A stretch of DNA of 56,703 nt from an uncultured Collinsella sp. (lineage in GTDB: Bacteria; Actinomycetota; Coriobacteriia; Coriobacteriales; Coriobacteriaceae): the NCBI GenBank assembly GCA_937896835.1, contig CALBOJ010000133.1, positions 1-56,703 of the forward strand, read 5' to 3'. Made by a program: the position numbers and the translations under genes. The notes beneath the pieces were generated by a model. The model did no database searches. It saw only the letters and a program-made list of their open reading frames with translations, and was not told where the DNA came from. Shown in pieces: positions 33,301 through 41,090 of this stretch. Within the stretch, counting starts at the first letter, position 1. Every line of letters starts with the position of its first letter.

Positions 33301-33499
33301 TGGCGCGCTCGAGATGCCCTATGCCAAGACCGATGCCTACGCCGCGCTCGAGGCGAGCCGCCGAGCCCTCACCATCGCCGGCGTGGACGGCACGCGTCTG
33401 GCTTGCGCTCGTACCGAGGACGACCTGCCCCACAATGTCAACCCGACGAACATTGCCACGGTATCCGAGGTCGTGACCGAGGTTATCCGCCGTTCGTAG
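30302..33499 (+). CDS. M28-peptidase-like membrane protein with a very long disordered insertion
   Basis: The N-terminal part (1-250) has the start of an M28 metallopeptidase fold with AHYDS at about 137-141, interrupted by two hydrophobic pairs (about 55-96 and 160-208). Residues of about 255-900 are acidic, low-complexity (Ala/Glu/Pro/Ser-rich, with repeated TTSFE/STMSFD/STITFE-type motifs), likely disordered. The C-terminal 160 residues complete the fold (FINLESVGAGR, AKTDAYAAL, DDLPHNVNPTN). Expected zinc ligands look changed: Cys222 where Asp is usual (GAVCNKSSVAAM) and SDCDGAG where Glu-Glu is usual. Starts at ATG 30302 with GGAG upstream. Activity is doubtful; the domain assignment is moderate. 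Confidence 0.7.
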   Translation: MANTQNYINHLLQNTGITPACSEEERLAAEDIAQIFRNHGFDPEVQEFNAPAPSRLAFAVTGILAFAGALLMGIGGGIGLVGTLLAIVGAVLYVLERTGHPVVSRLGKTGVSQNVIAYHKASGPLASPRNRPVVVVAHYDSPRAELLAREPYASYRALIAKLLPVATVAPAAVAILRILPLPGALKVLLWIVAILASLVALANAANIISNRFVLPYTSGAVCNKSSVAAMLGVMDNVAPFQGENEFPDDVPFDTYFGEQKRRAEEMARAAAEYAAAQQQNDYGNTIEYEEPTYAEDEFGQPIAPDAQTEPEQGEAFDEQIEGFEGASADETLIGAIVPEDQNQAVQAEEFNDEVSAAEPAEEPVAAEPEPKLYRNAAGNIRFGSDAIRALGMLPESCTLDYEEGEEPTFEPEPAPVVTASAPAVTVDDESAAVTAGVAEPEAVSAIDPAAGLDILAPAAPAQDVADEPDDDYVEQPRRVSYESDTDFSAEIPAATPHADIASAFSSIGASASNFFKGALAKGKKFVDDFEEKRAAAREAAEQEAIAQQQAAEAARERAAQELEQNEAMQSVPVDAAEATTSFESQQPASTDVVEATTSFEAQQHVDSTMSFDAAQFDSTITFEKQGTAIAEPLPVSDEQGDAADDDEPIDAAEIQDVAEDESVEVNSDEEQYAAADQGDSAEVEQEEVPAVSETPETDESRPYSTQIFTMPTPSGSGATVANVAPTQDETVDSLMAQISSQASPRPQMNVPDPASAPSPAPSSSPLASVPDPSLPSMKQTNVASRTSLFDLPDPSAQVNDPFATAQGPEPTSAPVAPPMPVASGAQPIETISAPAPAAPKSRKRGLGGLFGRKKKNEQDSMSDWLGVEDDYDAKKSGRGIGSWDNFEDDNDGWKGGATSSDGASSEDMLSAVASMGDDELLGHDIWFVATGASDCDGAGMKAFLASHRDKLRGVFFINLESVGAGRLSVVTVEGEQQLLKGDRRIMNLVSKVCKSFHVDCGALEMPYAKTDAYAALEASRRALTIAGVDGTRLACARTEDDLPHNVNPTNIATVSEVVTEVIRRS

Positions 33500-33520
33500 A
33501 CGGAGCTCTAAGGAGTCAAC

Positions 33521-33739
33521 GTGTTTTCGTATATTAAGCGCCATTGGCCTGTCTACGTGATTTTGACCTTGATTGCCATTGCGTTGGGGTTTGGAGCCGC
33601 CTATATCGTGGGCGCGAAGGGCTCGACCCCCGCCTCCGCAATCAGCGAAGAGGTGGAGCAAGAACAGAGCACGGGTGCCGATGGGATTCCTGAGTCCGAG
33701 CAGGCAATCGTTGATGGTGGATCTTCGTCTGCAGAGTAG
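33521..33739 (+). CDS. Small single-pass membrane protein, unknown function
   Basis: 72 residues: a basic N-terminus, one hydrophobic segment (about 10-32), then an acidic Ser/Glu-rich tail predicted to be extracytoplasmic. GTG start with AAGGAG upstream, 21 bases after the peptidase-like gene, so it is probably cotranscribed. I recognise no family. A bidirectional terminator follows. Confidence 0.7.
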   Translation: MFSYIKRHWPVYVILTLIAIALGFGAAYIVGAKGSTPASAISEEVEQEQSTGADGIPESEQAIVDGGSSSAE

Positions 33740-33760
33740 ATACGGCGATTTAAATGATTG

Positions 33761-33798
33761 AAAGCGGGCGAGCCGGGGGACTGGCTCCCCCGCTTTTT
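33761..33798. terminator. Bidirectional terminator
   Basis: AAAGCGGG and CCCGCTTT plus an inner GAGCC/GGCTC pair, flanked by T runs on the plus side (TTTTT) and T-rich sequence on the minus side. It lies between the convergent small membrane gene and the adhesin gene. Confidence 0.85.
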
Positions 33799-33805
33799 CA
33801 TCGCG

Positions 33806-36800
33806 CTAGCGCTTCTTTGGGATTGACCTAAGGCGAGCGAACCATAGGGCTGCGGCACCCGAGGTCAGGAGCGCGGTGATGCAAGCGGCGATGGGGGCTG
33901 ATCCTGTTGCCGGTAGGTCCTGCGGTAGGGTACAGCGTTGAATGACACTGTCCTCGTCATGTGACTCAAGTTTATCGCCGCCGCCGTTGCGGCAAAGATC
34001 GACGCGTGCGCTGTTGGTGAGTGCAGTTTGGGGTGTATAAGCCGACGTTGCCTGCATGTGCACGACTGCGCCCCGAGCATCTGTGCCAAGGATTGCTTTG
34101 GCATCGTCAAGGTCGTCGTGCTCATCTTTGAGATCATCGCGGGTCCAAGAATCCGTATCGCTTCGAGTCGTAAAGTCGGCGGCTACCGCACCGTATTCAA
34201 TGCGAATGCCCGTTACGACGGTATTGGATGCAAGGTCGAGTTCTTTCGCCTCGAGTGTGGCGGATTCCGTGGTCGAGACATCCGCCTTCCAGAGGTGCCA
34301 GCCGTCGTAATCGACGAGGCGGCAATCTTCACCCAGACTCTCTTTTACTTCGTCGGACTCAAGCCAAGGATTTTCGTGCCCATCGTCAAGCGTCGCGTTT
34401 GCCGGCTCATCGACGTCTGTCGAGTCCAACGGCGTCGTGCGATACCACACGTTGCACAGACCGTTGAGGTCGCCGATGGCGACGGGGGTTTCGATTGAGA
34501 CGAATCTCGCCGTATCGTCCTCGGCGCACTCAAGATCATCGGTAATCGTAAACTCATCAACCCAAGTAGCGGAATCGTTTCGAGCATCGATGGTATAGGA
34601 GAAAAGTCCGTCCGTATTGGTTTGCATCGCGGCGCGGTTTTTTCCATCGCCGTTAGCCAACAGACCCTTCCCGATAGGTTGGACAAGTTCCTGACGCTTG
34701 TCGACCTGTCCTTTGATCTCGATGGGCGCATCCTTCATCGCGACGGATTGGACTTCTCCCGTATCCTTTATTTCAAACGTTATCTCCTCGGCAAGGTCAT
34801 AGGTCCGCGGAGACATCGTTTCGCGCAACGAGTAGGTGCCGGGTGCAAGATGTTCGATGCGGTGCGGCTTGTCGGATGAGGTCCAGGAGTCTATTTCGGT
34901 TTTATCGGGACCATATAAGGTGAGCTGTGCGCCTTTCACTTCCTGCTCTCCGCTTGCATCGACCTTGGAGATATCAACCTTGGTGTAATCGTCGGATACG
35001 TTAAGCCGTGCTTCCACAACGGGTGTTTTCTGGTCGGCATAGGTAAGGTCGACGATATGGTGCGTCCGGTCGAGTAAGAAGCCGGTCGGCGCTTGAGTCT
35101 CGACAACCTCGTAGCGTGCGGTGCCAGATCCCAGCGGGAGGTCGTCCGCGCGTGCTTCTCCAGTTTCATCCGTCGTGACGGTAGCGACAGTCTCACCGTC
35201 GAGCGCGGCAATGCTACCGTCGGGGCGCACGATATCACCTGAGGCACGGATCTCAAAGATGGCGCCCGCGAGGCTGCTGCCGTCTACGGCATCGGTTTTA
35301 ACGATCCTGATGTTTCCGGTCGCGGCGCGGTCATAATACGAGACGATTGCAACGGGCGTTAGGTTTATATCGGCGGGTATGTTTACCTCGATCTCTCCGC
35401 CGACAAGATAGGGCTCTTTGGCCGAGGTTTCGCGTACATAATAGGTGCCCGGCATGAGCGATTCGGGCAGTGTGACGGTGCCGGTCGCGTCAGTCGTAAA
35501 GGTGTCCATTACGTTATATGCTGGATACCAGCATGTTTGTGAGACAGGTTTGTGATTGCTGTCGAGGAGTTGGAAGGTGAATCCGGCTAGGGGAACAGAG
35601 GCGCCTGTTTGGGCATCGCGTTTTACAATCTGGAGATGCGTCGACAGGGCGTGGTTGTCCACGATATATTGAAGCTCGGCGCCGTCGGAAATCTGATTGG
35701 CCTCGACGGTCCATTCCCCCGCACGTTTAAAACCCTCGGGGACGGTTTCCGGAACCTCACGAACCGTGTAGCCGGCGCGGTCGTATGGGACGGCTCCGTG
35801 GACACCGGCTGGTCGCTTGCCTGTGCCGAACCATGCTTCGGGCTGGTCTTTGGTGGAGGCAAAGCCATAGATGTTTGTAGTCAGTGTGCCAACAACCTGC
35901 TGAGAGCTGTTACTGACAACCTCAAAGACAACATCTCCTGCCGGCTGTTCCAGGCCGGATTGATCGCTATTGCCGTAGTCCTTGAATTTGGAAATCTCAA
36001 GGTCAAACGCAATGGGGATATTGGAAACGCGAGATTCGATCTCGACCACGCCTGAATCGCCGAGTTGGTCGGCTCCAACGGTGTAAGACCAACTGTCACC
36101 GGAGGGCAAATAGCCCTCGGGCGCCTTCGATTCATAGATGGTAAAGGTTCCCAGGGGGACATCGGTGAGGGTAGCTCGACCGCTTTCATCGGTCCTGAGA
36201 GTTTGTGTCCATCCAGGGGTTGATTGCGATACGCACACGAATTCTGCTCCTGCGAGCGAAGCTCCAACTTGGGGGCCTGCATTCGTTGCGGCGTCGAGCT
36301 TTACAATGCGCAAGGTAATGGTGCCGGGTTGTTCATCAATGGTGACGTATCCGCCGTTATTCGTCGTGGTAAAGGCAATGCGATCGTGCAGGGAGATATA
36401 ACCAGCTGGCGCTGTTGTCTCAACTAGGTAGTATGCCGTGTTGGGTAGGAGTGTTGCCTGCGCTCGACCGTTGCTGTCCATCTGGACGGTGCCGACACGC
36501 GCGCCGCTGGCGCTCTCAAAAACATCGAATGTTGCCCCGTCAAACTGATAAGTATTGTTTCCGCTGGTAATGGCAGCGTTTGCAGACTGCTTTTGGAAGG
36601 AAACAGAGACCGCCGGCAGTACATAGAGCATGTCTTGACGTTTGCTGCCGCCCGATACGGTTCCTATATAGCGCCGCGCGCGGTGCGGAGCGGCTTTGAT
36701 GCTTCCTGATTTTGCGCTGTCGTGGAGCCACCGCGCAGCCGCCACGACTTCATTGTCGGCGGTAAAGTGCCCGCTCTTGGTTTTGCCCTGAGCGGTCGTG

Positions 36801-37237
36801 TAGGAGTAGGTGCCGTCGACATGGGTAGTGCCGTTGAGCATCCATACGGCAAGCTGGGTGGCGGCGCGGGCGCGATCGGGTGAAAGATGGTAACCGCCAA
36901 ACGACGTGGCGGTAGGATATCCGTGACAAACGATTGCCGCGAACTCGTCGTCGAGCCACACCCAGCCTTGATCAAAGTTGAGCCATGGGCCGCCCGGCTT
37001 GGTGGGGCCGGGGCGCTCCTGGTTCATGCAGTAGGCAATCGAGGCGTCTTGAGCTTCATACTTGCCGATGAAGAAGGGCCCACAATCATCGCTAATAGTG
37101 CGGAAGCCGAGCTGGTCGTAGCCATCGACGGCAAATGCGGCTCCCGGTGCCAGACAGCCGAAAAGCAGGAAGAGGAGCAGGAGCAGCGGACCTGTTGCGA
37201 TTGCGCTGTGGACAGAGTGCGTGGGTGCGTTGGACAT
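33806..37237 (-). CDS. LPXTG-anchored adhesin with thioester domain and SpaA/Cna-B repeats
   Basis: A 1143-residue cell-wall surface protein. A signal peptide (about 1-36, ending APGAAFA) is followed by a thioester-type domain: Cys70 (IAYCMNQ) and Gln128 in TQLAVW are the pair that would form the Cys-Gln thioester able to bind host surfaces covalently. Then come at least six SpaA/Cna-B-like beta domains, each ending in an E-box-like Glu motif (ETTAPAGY, ESKAPEGYL, RETSAKEPYLV, VETQAPTGFLL, RETMSPRTYDL). A C-terminal region leads to LPATG (1108-1112), a hydrophobic segment and IPKKR. The sortase is not in this window. Monocistronic on the minus strand, with GGAGCAG before the ATG. Confidence 0.92.
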   Translation of the reverse strand: MSNAPTHSVHSAIATGPLLLLLFLLFGCLAPGAAFAVDGYDQLGFRTISDDCGPFFIGKYEAQDASIAYCMNQERPGPTKPGGPWLNFDQGWVWLDDEFAAIVCHGYPTATSFGGYHLSPDRARAATQLAVWMLNGTTHVDGTYSYTTAQGKTKSGHFTADNEVVAAARWLHDSAKSGSIKAAPHRARRYIGTVSGGSKRQDMLYVLPAVSVSFQKQSANAAITSGNNTYQFDGATFDVFESASGARVGTVQMDSNGRAQATLLPNTAYYLVETTAPAGYISLHDRIAFTTTNNGGYVTIDEQPGTITLRIVKLDAATNAGPQVGASLAGAEFVCVSQSTPGWTQTLRTDESGRATLTDVPLGTFTIYESKAPEGYLPSGDSWSYTVGADQLGDSGVVEIESRVSNIPIAFDLEISKFKDYGNSDQSGLEQPAGDVVFEVVSNSSQQVVGTLTTNIYGFASTKDQPEAWFGTGKRPAGVHGAVPYDRAGYTVREVPETVPEGFKRAGEWTVEANQISDGAELQYIVDNHALSTHLQIVKRDAQTGASVPLAGFTFQLLDSNHKPVSQTCWYPAYNVMDTFTTDATGTVTLPESLMPGTYYVRETSAKEPYLVGGEIEVNIPADINLTPVAIVSYYDRAATGNIRIVKTDAVDGSSLAGAIFEIRASGDIVRPDGSIAALDGETVATVTTDETGEARADDLPLGSGTARYEVVETQAPTGFLLDRTHHIVDLTYADQKTPVVEARLNVSDDYTKVDISKVDASGEQEVKGAQLTLYGPDKTEIDSWTSSDKPHRIEHLAPGTYSLRETMSPRTYDLAEEITFEIKDTGEVQSVAMKDAPIEIKGQVDKRQELVQPIGKGLLANGDGKNRAAMQTNTDGLFSYTIDARNDSATWVDEFTITDDLECAEDDTARFVSIETPVAIGDLNGLCNVWYRTTPLDSTDVDEPANATLDDGHENPWLESDEVKESLGEDCRLVDYDGWHLWKADVSTTESATLEAKELDLASNTVVTGIRIEYGAVAADFTTRSDTDSWTRDDLKDEHDDLDDAKAILGTDARGAVVHMQATSAYTPQTALTNSARVDLCRNGGGDKLESHDEDSVIQRCTLPQDLPATGSAPIAACITALLTSGAAALWFARLRSIPKKR

Positions 37238-37491
37238 GGCTGCTCCTTATCCCTCGTGCGCCGCATGGGGAGGTTGCGACGCGTAGGATGAGGCTACCCC
37301 CGAGGTTCATGCGGGTAAGTACCGGAGCCTGACCAAAAGCTTGCCCAATTCCTGACAAATTGAGCTCAAATACAACAATCAGGCAAAAGCGCAGGTAGAA
37401 GATAAGGAGAACAGGAGGCCAAAGGTCCTCGTCTCCACAATTGATGCGATTTTCAAACGAATCTCCACAGCTAAAACAAGCATCGCCACCC
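37238..37491. other. Intergenic spacer upstream of the adhesin
   Basis: No gene of note. It contains the adhesin leader (minus strand) and a palindrome TTGAGCTCAA near 37360. TCTCCACA occurs twice about 34 bases apart. The minus-strand leader includes GGTACTTACC and CGGGGGT stretches that could pair, but no known riboswitch consensus was recognised. Confidence 0.3.
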
Positions 37492-37521
37492 TTGTATCGA
37501 ACAAGACAACCGCGTTATACT
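37492..37521 (+). promoter_or_regulatory. Promoter of tRNA-Gly
   Basis: TTGTAT (37492-37497) and TATACT (37516-37521), 18-base spacer, 13 bases before the tRNA 5' end. Confidence 0.6.
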
Positions 37522-37534
37522 AGCCAACACACAA

Positions 37535-37609
37535 GCGGGCATCGCCAAGTGGTAAGGCATCAGCTTCCCAAGCTGACACTCGCGGGTTCGAGTCCCGTTG
37601 CCCGCTCCA
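37535..37609 (+). tRNA. tRNA-Gly (CCC)
   Basis: A 75-base cloverleaf with acceptor GCGGGCA/TGCCCGC, anticodon CCC in loop CTTCCCAAG, T loop TTCGAGT and encoded CCA. Its last 14 bases are repeated exactly at 43734-43747, marking a likely integration site. Confidence 0.97.
37596..37609 (+). repeat. Left attachment-like repeat (tRNA-Gly 3' end)
   Basis: CGTTGCCCGCTCCA, identical to 43734-43747, in the same orientation, 6138 bases apart. Confidence 0.7.
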
Positions 37610-37616
37610 GAAAAAG

Positions 37617-37652
37617 TAAAAGCACGACACCGTTCCGGTGCCGTGCTTTTTT
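37617..37652 (+). terminator. Terminator of tRNA-Gly
   Basis: AAAAGCACG-CACCG pairs with CGGTG-CGTGCTTTT around a TT loop, followed by T6, just after the tRNA. Confidence 0.85.
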
Positions 37653-37663
37653 CTGCAAAGGAC

Positions 37664-37678
37664 CGGGACTCGAGCCCG
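37664..37678 (-). repeat. Inverted T-arm mimic after tRNA-Gly
   Basis: CGGGACTCGAGCCCG is an inverted copy of the tRNA-Gly T arm (37583-37597), 14 of 15 bases matching, just past the terminator, as is also seen after tRNA-Ser and tRNA-Lys. Confidence 0.5.
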
Positions 37679-37713
37679 ACAAGGTACAGGATGCCGATCA
37701 TTCGATAGACCTC

Positions 37714-39114
37714 TTAGGTGTCTGAGGCGATCTCTCCGACGGCGATATCGATCTGCTCCTGCGCTAGCCTTGTCGCCTCGTTCTCAAGTCGGTCAGCCTT
37801 GGCCGAGGTTCTCACACTTCTGTCCATAAGGTCGGCGATGGCAGATTCGACGTCCGCGCCAAGACGGGGAACGCGAATTTTTTTGATATCGATAGGGCTA
37901 AGTTGAGGCACCGAAGTTCCGTATGCGCAACGAACGACCGACGGCCTGCCAACGGTGGGACTGTTCAGAAAAGCAAGCAGGTAGCCAGTTCGAATCTTTG
38001 TAACGTCGGGATAGATTCTCAGCAGATGGTTGCTGCCAAACATTCCCTCATGATTCTCCGTGAGCAAAAGAGCTCGTCCTAGGATGCCGTACTTTTGACC
38101 AGAACATGCCATGACGAGAGTTCCCGGCTTTAGGATGTAACGCTCCCAGTTTTTAATGAGCTTGGCGTAAACAAATTTTGTCGGTTGAGTGTTTACGTCA
38201 AAGACCTCGGACACACCCACAAAGGGAACGTTGGAATCGCCATAAAATCGCTTGAAGCGAGGAAGCTCTTCGACGTCCTCTACAAGTTCAGCAAGTGGCG
38301 CATACTCCATTACGTCAACCAATGAGTCTACGGCGCTTATGGAGCCGGCATAACTGTCAGCATCAAGGCGCGATCTGTTGTCAATAACTTTGGATAAACT
38401 CACCACGCATATTCCTGCAGGACTTTCTGCCTCACAAGCAATACCGACCTCCTTCTCCAACAGCTTAAACGCCTCGTTCCGCAGCTTCCAGGCCTCGCCG
38501 CGCAGGCGCACAGCCTCGGCAGCTTTGTCGCCGATGGCTTTGCGCGTGGCCGCATCGGGCATGATGACCGGAAACTCGTTGGCGTGGGCCACCTCGATGT
38601 GCTTGATCATGTGACCGTACTGAGACGCTCGTGCGATCTGCTTGAAGAAGTCCGTCTTCATATACGCGTAGAGCCAGCCGTACTCGTCTTGGTCCTTCGG
38701 CTCGATGCGCAACAGGTCGTCCGTGATGACCTTGTTCAGGTGATGCGGGTACACGGCGGTAACGTTGCCCACCACGCCCGAGCGCGAAAGCAGCAGCCAA
38801 TCCTGCTTGACGAATCTAGAATCAGCCTGGGGTATGAAAGGCGTGGCGAGCCACTTCCTCACTCGGGGAAAGTCCTCGAACACCTGGCCGGCGGTAAAGA
38901 AGGGTAGCCCTTTGCCTTCCGGCACGGTATACCCCGTCAGTCTGCTCGGCTGCCAAATGTCGGCAAGGTCACCGAGCCTTTTGTGGTTGTCGCACTGGTT
39001 GGCAAGGCGTACGAAGCCGTACCCGTCGCGCAGGTAGGTTGACGCCTCGAGCCTCACGTCGCCGCCCAGCACGGTGGAAAGTCGGACGCTCTTCACCAAA
39101 GGCGCGATCGTCAT
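37714..39114 (-). CDS. hsdS: Specificity subunit (HsdS-like) of a restriction-modification system
   Basis: A two-domain HsdS-type target-recognition protein of 466 residues. Two target-recognition regions alternate with conserved helical spacers: the first spacer is at about 180-225 (ATRKAIGDKAAEAVRLRGEAWKLRNEA) and the second at the C-terminus (RTSAKADRLENEATRLAQE). It should bind a bipartite DNA site and guide the methylase. The start at 39114 has GGAGG upstream and shares ATGA with the methylase stop, so translation is coupled. The cognate DNA site cannot be read. Confidence 0.88.
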   Translation of the reverse strand: MTIAPLVKSVRLSTVLGGDVRLEASTYLRDGYGFVRLANQCDNHKRLGDLADIWQPSRLTGYTVPEGKGLPFFTAGQVFEDFPRVRKWLATPFIPQADSRFVKQDWLLLSRSGVVGNVTAVYPHHLNKVITDDLLRIEPKDQDEYGWLYAYMKTDFFKQIARASQYGHMIKHIEVAHANEFPVIMPDAATRKAIGDKAAEAVRLRGEAWKLRNEAFKLLEKEVGIACEAESPAGICVVSLSKVIDNRSRLDADSYAGSISAVDSLVDVMEYAPLAELVEDVEELPRFKRFYGDSNVPFVGVSEVFDVNTQPTKFVYAKLIKNWERYILKPGTLVMACSGQKYGILGRALLLTENHEGMFGSNHLLRIYPDVTKIRTGYLLAFLNSPTVGRPSVVRCAYGTSVPQLSPIDIKKIRVPRLGADVESAIADLMDRSVRTSAKADRLENEATRLAQEQIDIAVGEIASDT

Positions 39115-41090
39115 TGGTCTCGCCTCCATTCAAAGAAGGCGCCGGCGATCGCCATCGTCTCGTCGTCCACCACGCGCTCCTTCGAGGTGTGGCTGCTCTC
39201 CTCTTCGGAGCCCACGTTGCCCGTCACCGCGGTGGTCTGCTCCTGCACAATGGGGTAGCCGTCATCGTCGCGTACATAGGTGGTCTGACCACGCTTGTCG
39301 TGCCCTACGTGGTCACAGATGGCCATAAATATCTTGTAATCCTGGAAGGTACCGTCCTTGCAGTATGCCTCTTCCTCACTGTCCCAGCGTCTCAGCACAA
39401 GGACGGATGTCTGCACGCCCACGTTGGGTTGGAACGCATCCGGGTGCATGTCTACCGAACCCAGGATCTGCGCATGGCGCAAAATCCACTGGCGCACGTA
39501 GCCCAGACCCGGGTTGCCCAGGATGCCGTTGGGAATGACGAGCGCCGCCACACCCACGCCGGGCTCAAGCAGGCGGATACACCGCTCGATGAAGAGGATC
39601 TCGGGCGGCTGAGATGAGAAGAGCTTGGGTTCCATGCTCCACTCGGCATCTTCCTCGGACCACGACCAGGTGTGTCCAAGGTCGAAGGATTCCAGAATCG
39701 CCGGGTCTTCGATAGGAATTTTGGAGCCAAAAGGTGGGTTGGTCATAATCGCCGTAACGCCGTGCCCCGGCTGCAGCGCCTTATTTGCCGCAACGTCGGC
39801 GGCGTCCAGGCGCAGCGCCTTTTGCAGCTTGGGTTCAAAGCCCGAGAACGGCTCGAGCGAGTTGGCGTGGAACAGCTGTCCCGTGCCGTCGTTGTTCATA
39901 ACCATATTCATTTTGGAAGCACGCACTAGGATGGGATCAAAGTCGATGCCCACGATATGCTTGGACAGGAACTCGCGCTTGCGCGCGATCAGAGCCTCTT
40001 GCTTGGCTGCTTTGCTGCGCCCGCTCACCTCGACGGAGTCTCTGATCTTCTCAAGCACGTAATTCATGGCCGTGACCAAAAAGCCGCAGGTGCCCATGGC
40101 GGGGTCGAGGATGACGTCGTTTTCGGACGGGTCGACCATCCGCACCATCATGTGGCACATGTTGCGCGGCGTGAAGAACTGGCCCTTGTCACCACGCAGG
40201 TTGGAGCCCACGATTGTCTCGTACGCGTGGCCCTTAACGTCCACGTCGCTCTCGAGCAGGGAATACATTTGCAGCTGTGCCACGATGTAGGCGAGCACAT
40301 CGTCGGTTAATGCGATGTGCTCGTCGGCCTTGAAGATGGTCTCGTACGACTGCTTGACGTTTCCAAAGAGTGCCTCGATGCGCTTGCGGCACTTCTTCTT
40401 ACCCGCGGCGCCCTGGCGCTCGGTCGGCGTGATGTAGAACGTTGGTGTCTCGGAGTCGCGCTCGTCCTGGATTTTGCAGAAGATGATCTTGAGCAGTTCA
40501 AGGAATGCCTCGGCCTTTTGGATGCCTTGGTTACCGGCGATGTAGTTGTGACAGCGGCGGAACGAGTACAGCAGCGAGTCACTGGCGGCGGGGCGCAACT
40601 GGTCGAAGCGCGGCGCGTCGTCGGGTACCTCGCCACCAGCATGTGGCAGATCGGGCACGGCCTCGGGGCCGCGCTTGCCGGCATCGTCCACCACGTAACG
40701 GAAGGTAAGCAACTCGTCGCCGTTGGTCCACATGCCATAGGTCGAGTTCATGCAGGCAGACGCATAGGAGTGCATTTGATCTACGCCGTCTTTTTTGCCT
40801 TTGGCCTTGGTCTTGGGGTCTTTGCACTCGACGATGATGTGGATGTTTTCCTGGGTGTGCGCTTTTCCTGGCTCCCAGATGGCGACGTCGACCGCTTTTC
40901 GGCTGCTGCCGAACTTGATCGACTCCTCGACCCCGATCTGCTCCTTCTTGTAACCGTACTCACGCACGAGGGACTTTAGGATTTCCTGGCGCACTCGCTC
41001 CTCGGGGGTGTCCCTGCGCTGCGTCACGCCGTCGATGAAGTCCAGTATAGTCTCCGGCTGGATGACCGAAGTCTTGCTCACTTGCGACAT
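39111..41090 (-). CDS. N6-adenine methylase with N-terminal nuclease-like domain (BcgI-like)
   Basis: 659 residues. The N-terminal 110 residues look like a PD-(D/E)xK fold of the HsdR_N type: Asp68 in AVDVAIW and Glu88-Cys-Lys90 in IIVECKD. The rest is an N6-adenine methylase: DPAMGTCGF (329-337, SAM binding) and NPPF (451-454, catalytic). There is no helicase or separate HsdR gene, so a two-subunit system of Type IIB (BcgI-like) or a restriction-less methylase are the options. The ATG overlaps the preceding small gene (TAATG) and the stop overlaps hsdS (ATGA). Confidence 0.85.
   Translation of the reverse strand: MSQVSKTSVIQPETILDFIDGVTQRRDTPEERVRQEILKSLVREYGYKKEQIGVEESIKFGSSRKAVDVAIWEPGKAHTQENIHIIVECKDPKTKAKGKKDGVDQMHSYASACMNSTYGMWTNGDELLTFRYVVDDAGKRGPEAVPDLPHAGGEVPDDAPRFDQLRPAASDSLLYSFRRCHNYIAGNQGIQKAEAFLELLKIIFCKIQDERDSETPTFYITPTERQGAAGKKKCRKRIEALFGNVKQSYETIFKADEHIALTDDVLAYIVAQLQMYSLLESDVDVKGHAYETIVGSNLRGDKGQFFTPRNMCHMMVRMVDPSENDVILDPAMGTCGFLVTAMNYVLEKIRDSVEVSGRSKAAKQEALIARKREFLSKHIVGIDFDPILVRASKMNMVMNNDGTGQLFHANSLEPFSGFEPKLQKALRLDAADVAANKALQPGHGVTAIMTNPPFGSKIPIEDPAILESFDLGHTWSWSEEDAEWSMEPKLFSSQPPEILFIERCIRLLEPGVGVAALVIPNGILGNPGLGYVRQWILRHAQILGSVDMHPDAFQPNVGVQTSVLVLRRWDSEEEAYCKDGTFQDYKIFMAICDHVGHDKRGQTTYVRDDDGYPIVQEQTTAVTGNVGSEEESSHTSKERVVDDETMAIAGAFFEWRRDQ

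Noticed and set aside
30251..33661. A 1136-codon minus-strand open frame opposite the peptidase-like gene
   Set aside because: Its Arg/Gly/Leu-rich composition mirrors the Ala/Glu-rich low-complexity coding strand. The plus-strand gene has a ribosome site and recognisable domains; this does not.
37238..37400. A possible cyclic di-GMP riboswitch in the adhesin leader
   Set aside because: A GGGCAAGC and a GGTACTTACC were noticed, but the conserved GGGCAAACC and GACGCAAAGC elements are absent.
37441..37725. Open frames across tRNA-Gly
   Set aside because: They read through the tRNA and its terminator, with no ribosome site.
37714..39114. Phase-variable hsdS by inversion
   Set aside because: Only one hsdS is present, and there are no inverted repeats or recombinase gene.
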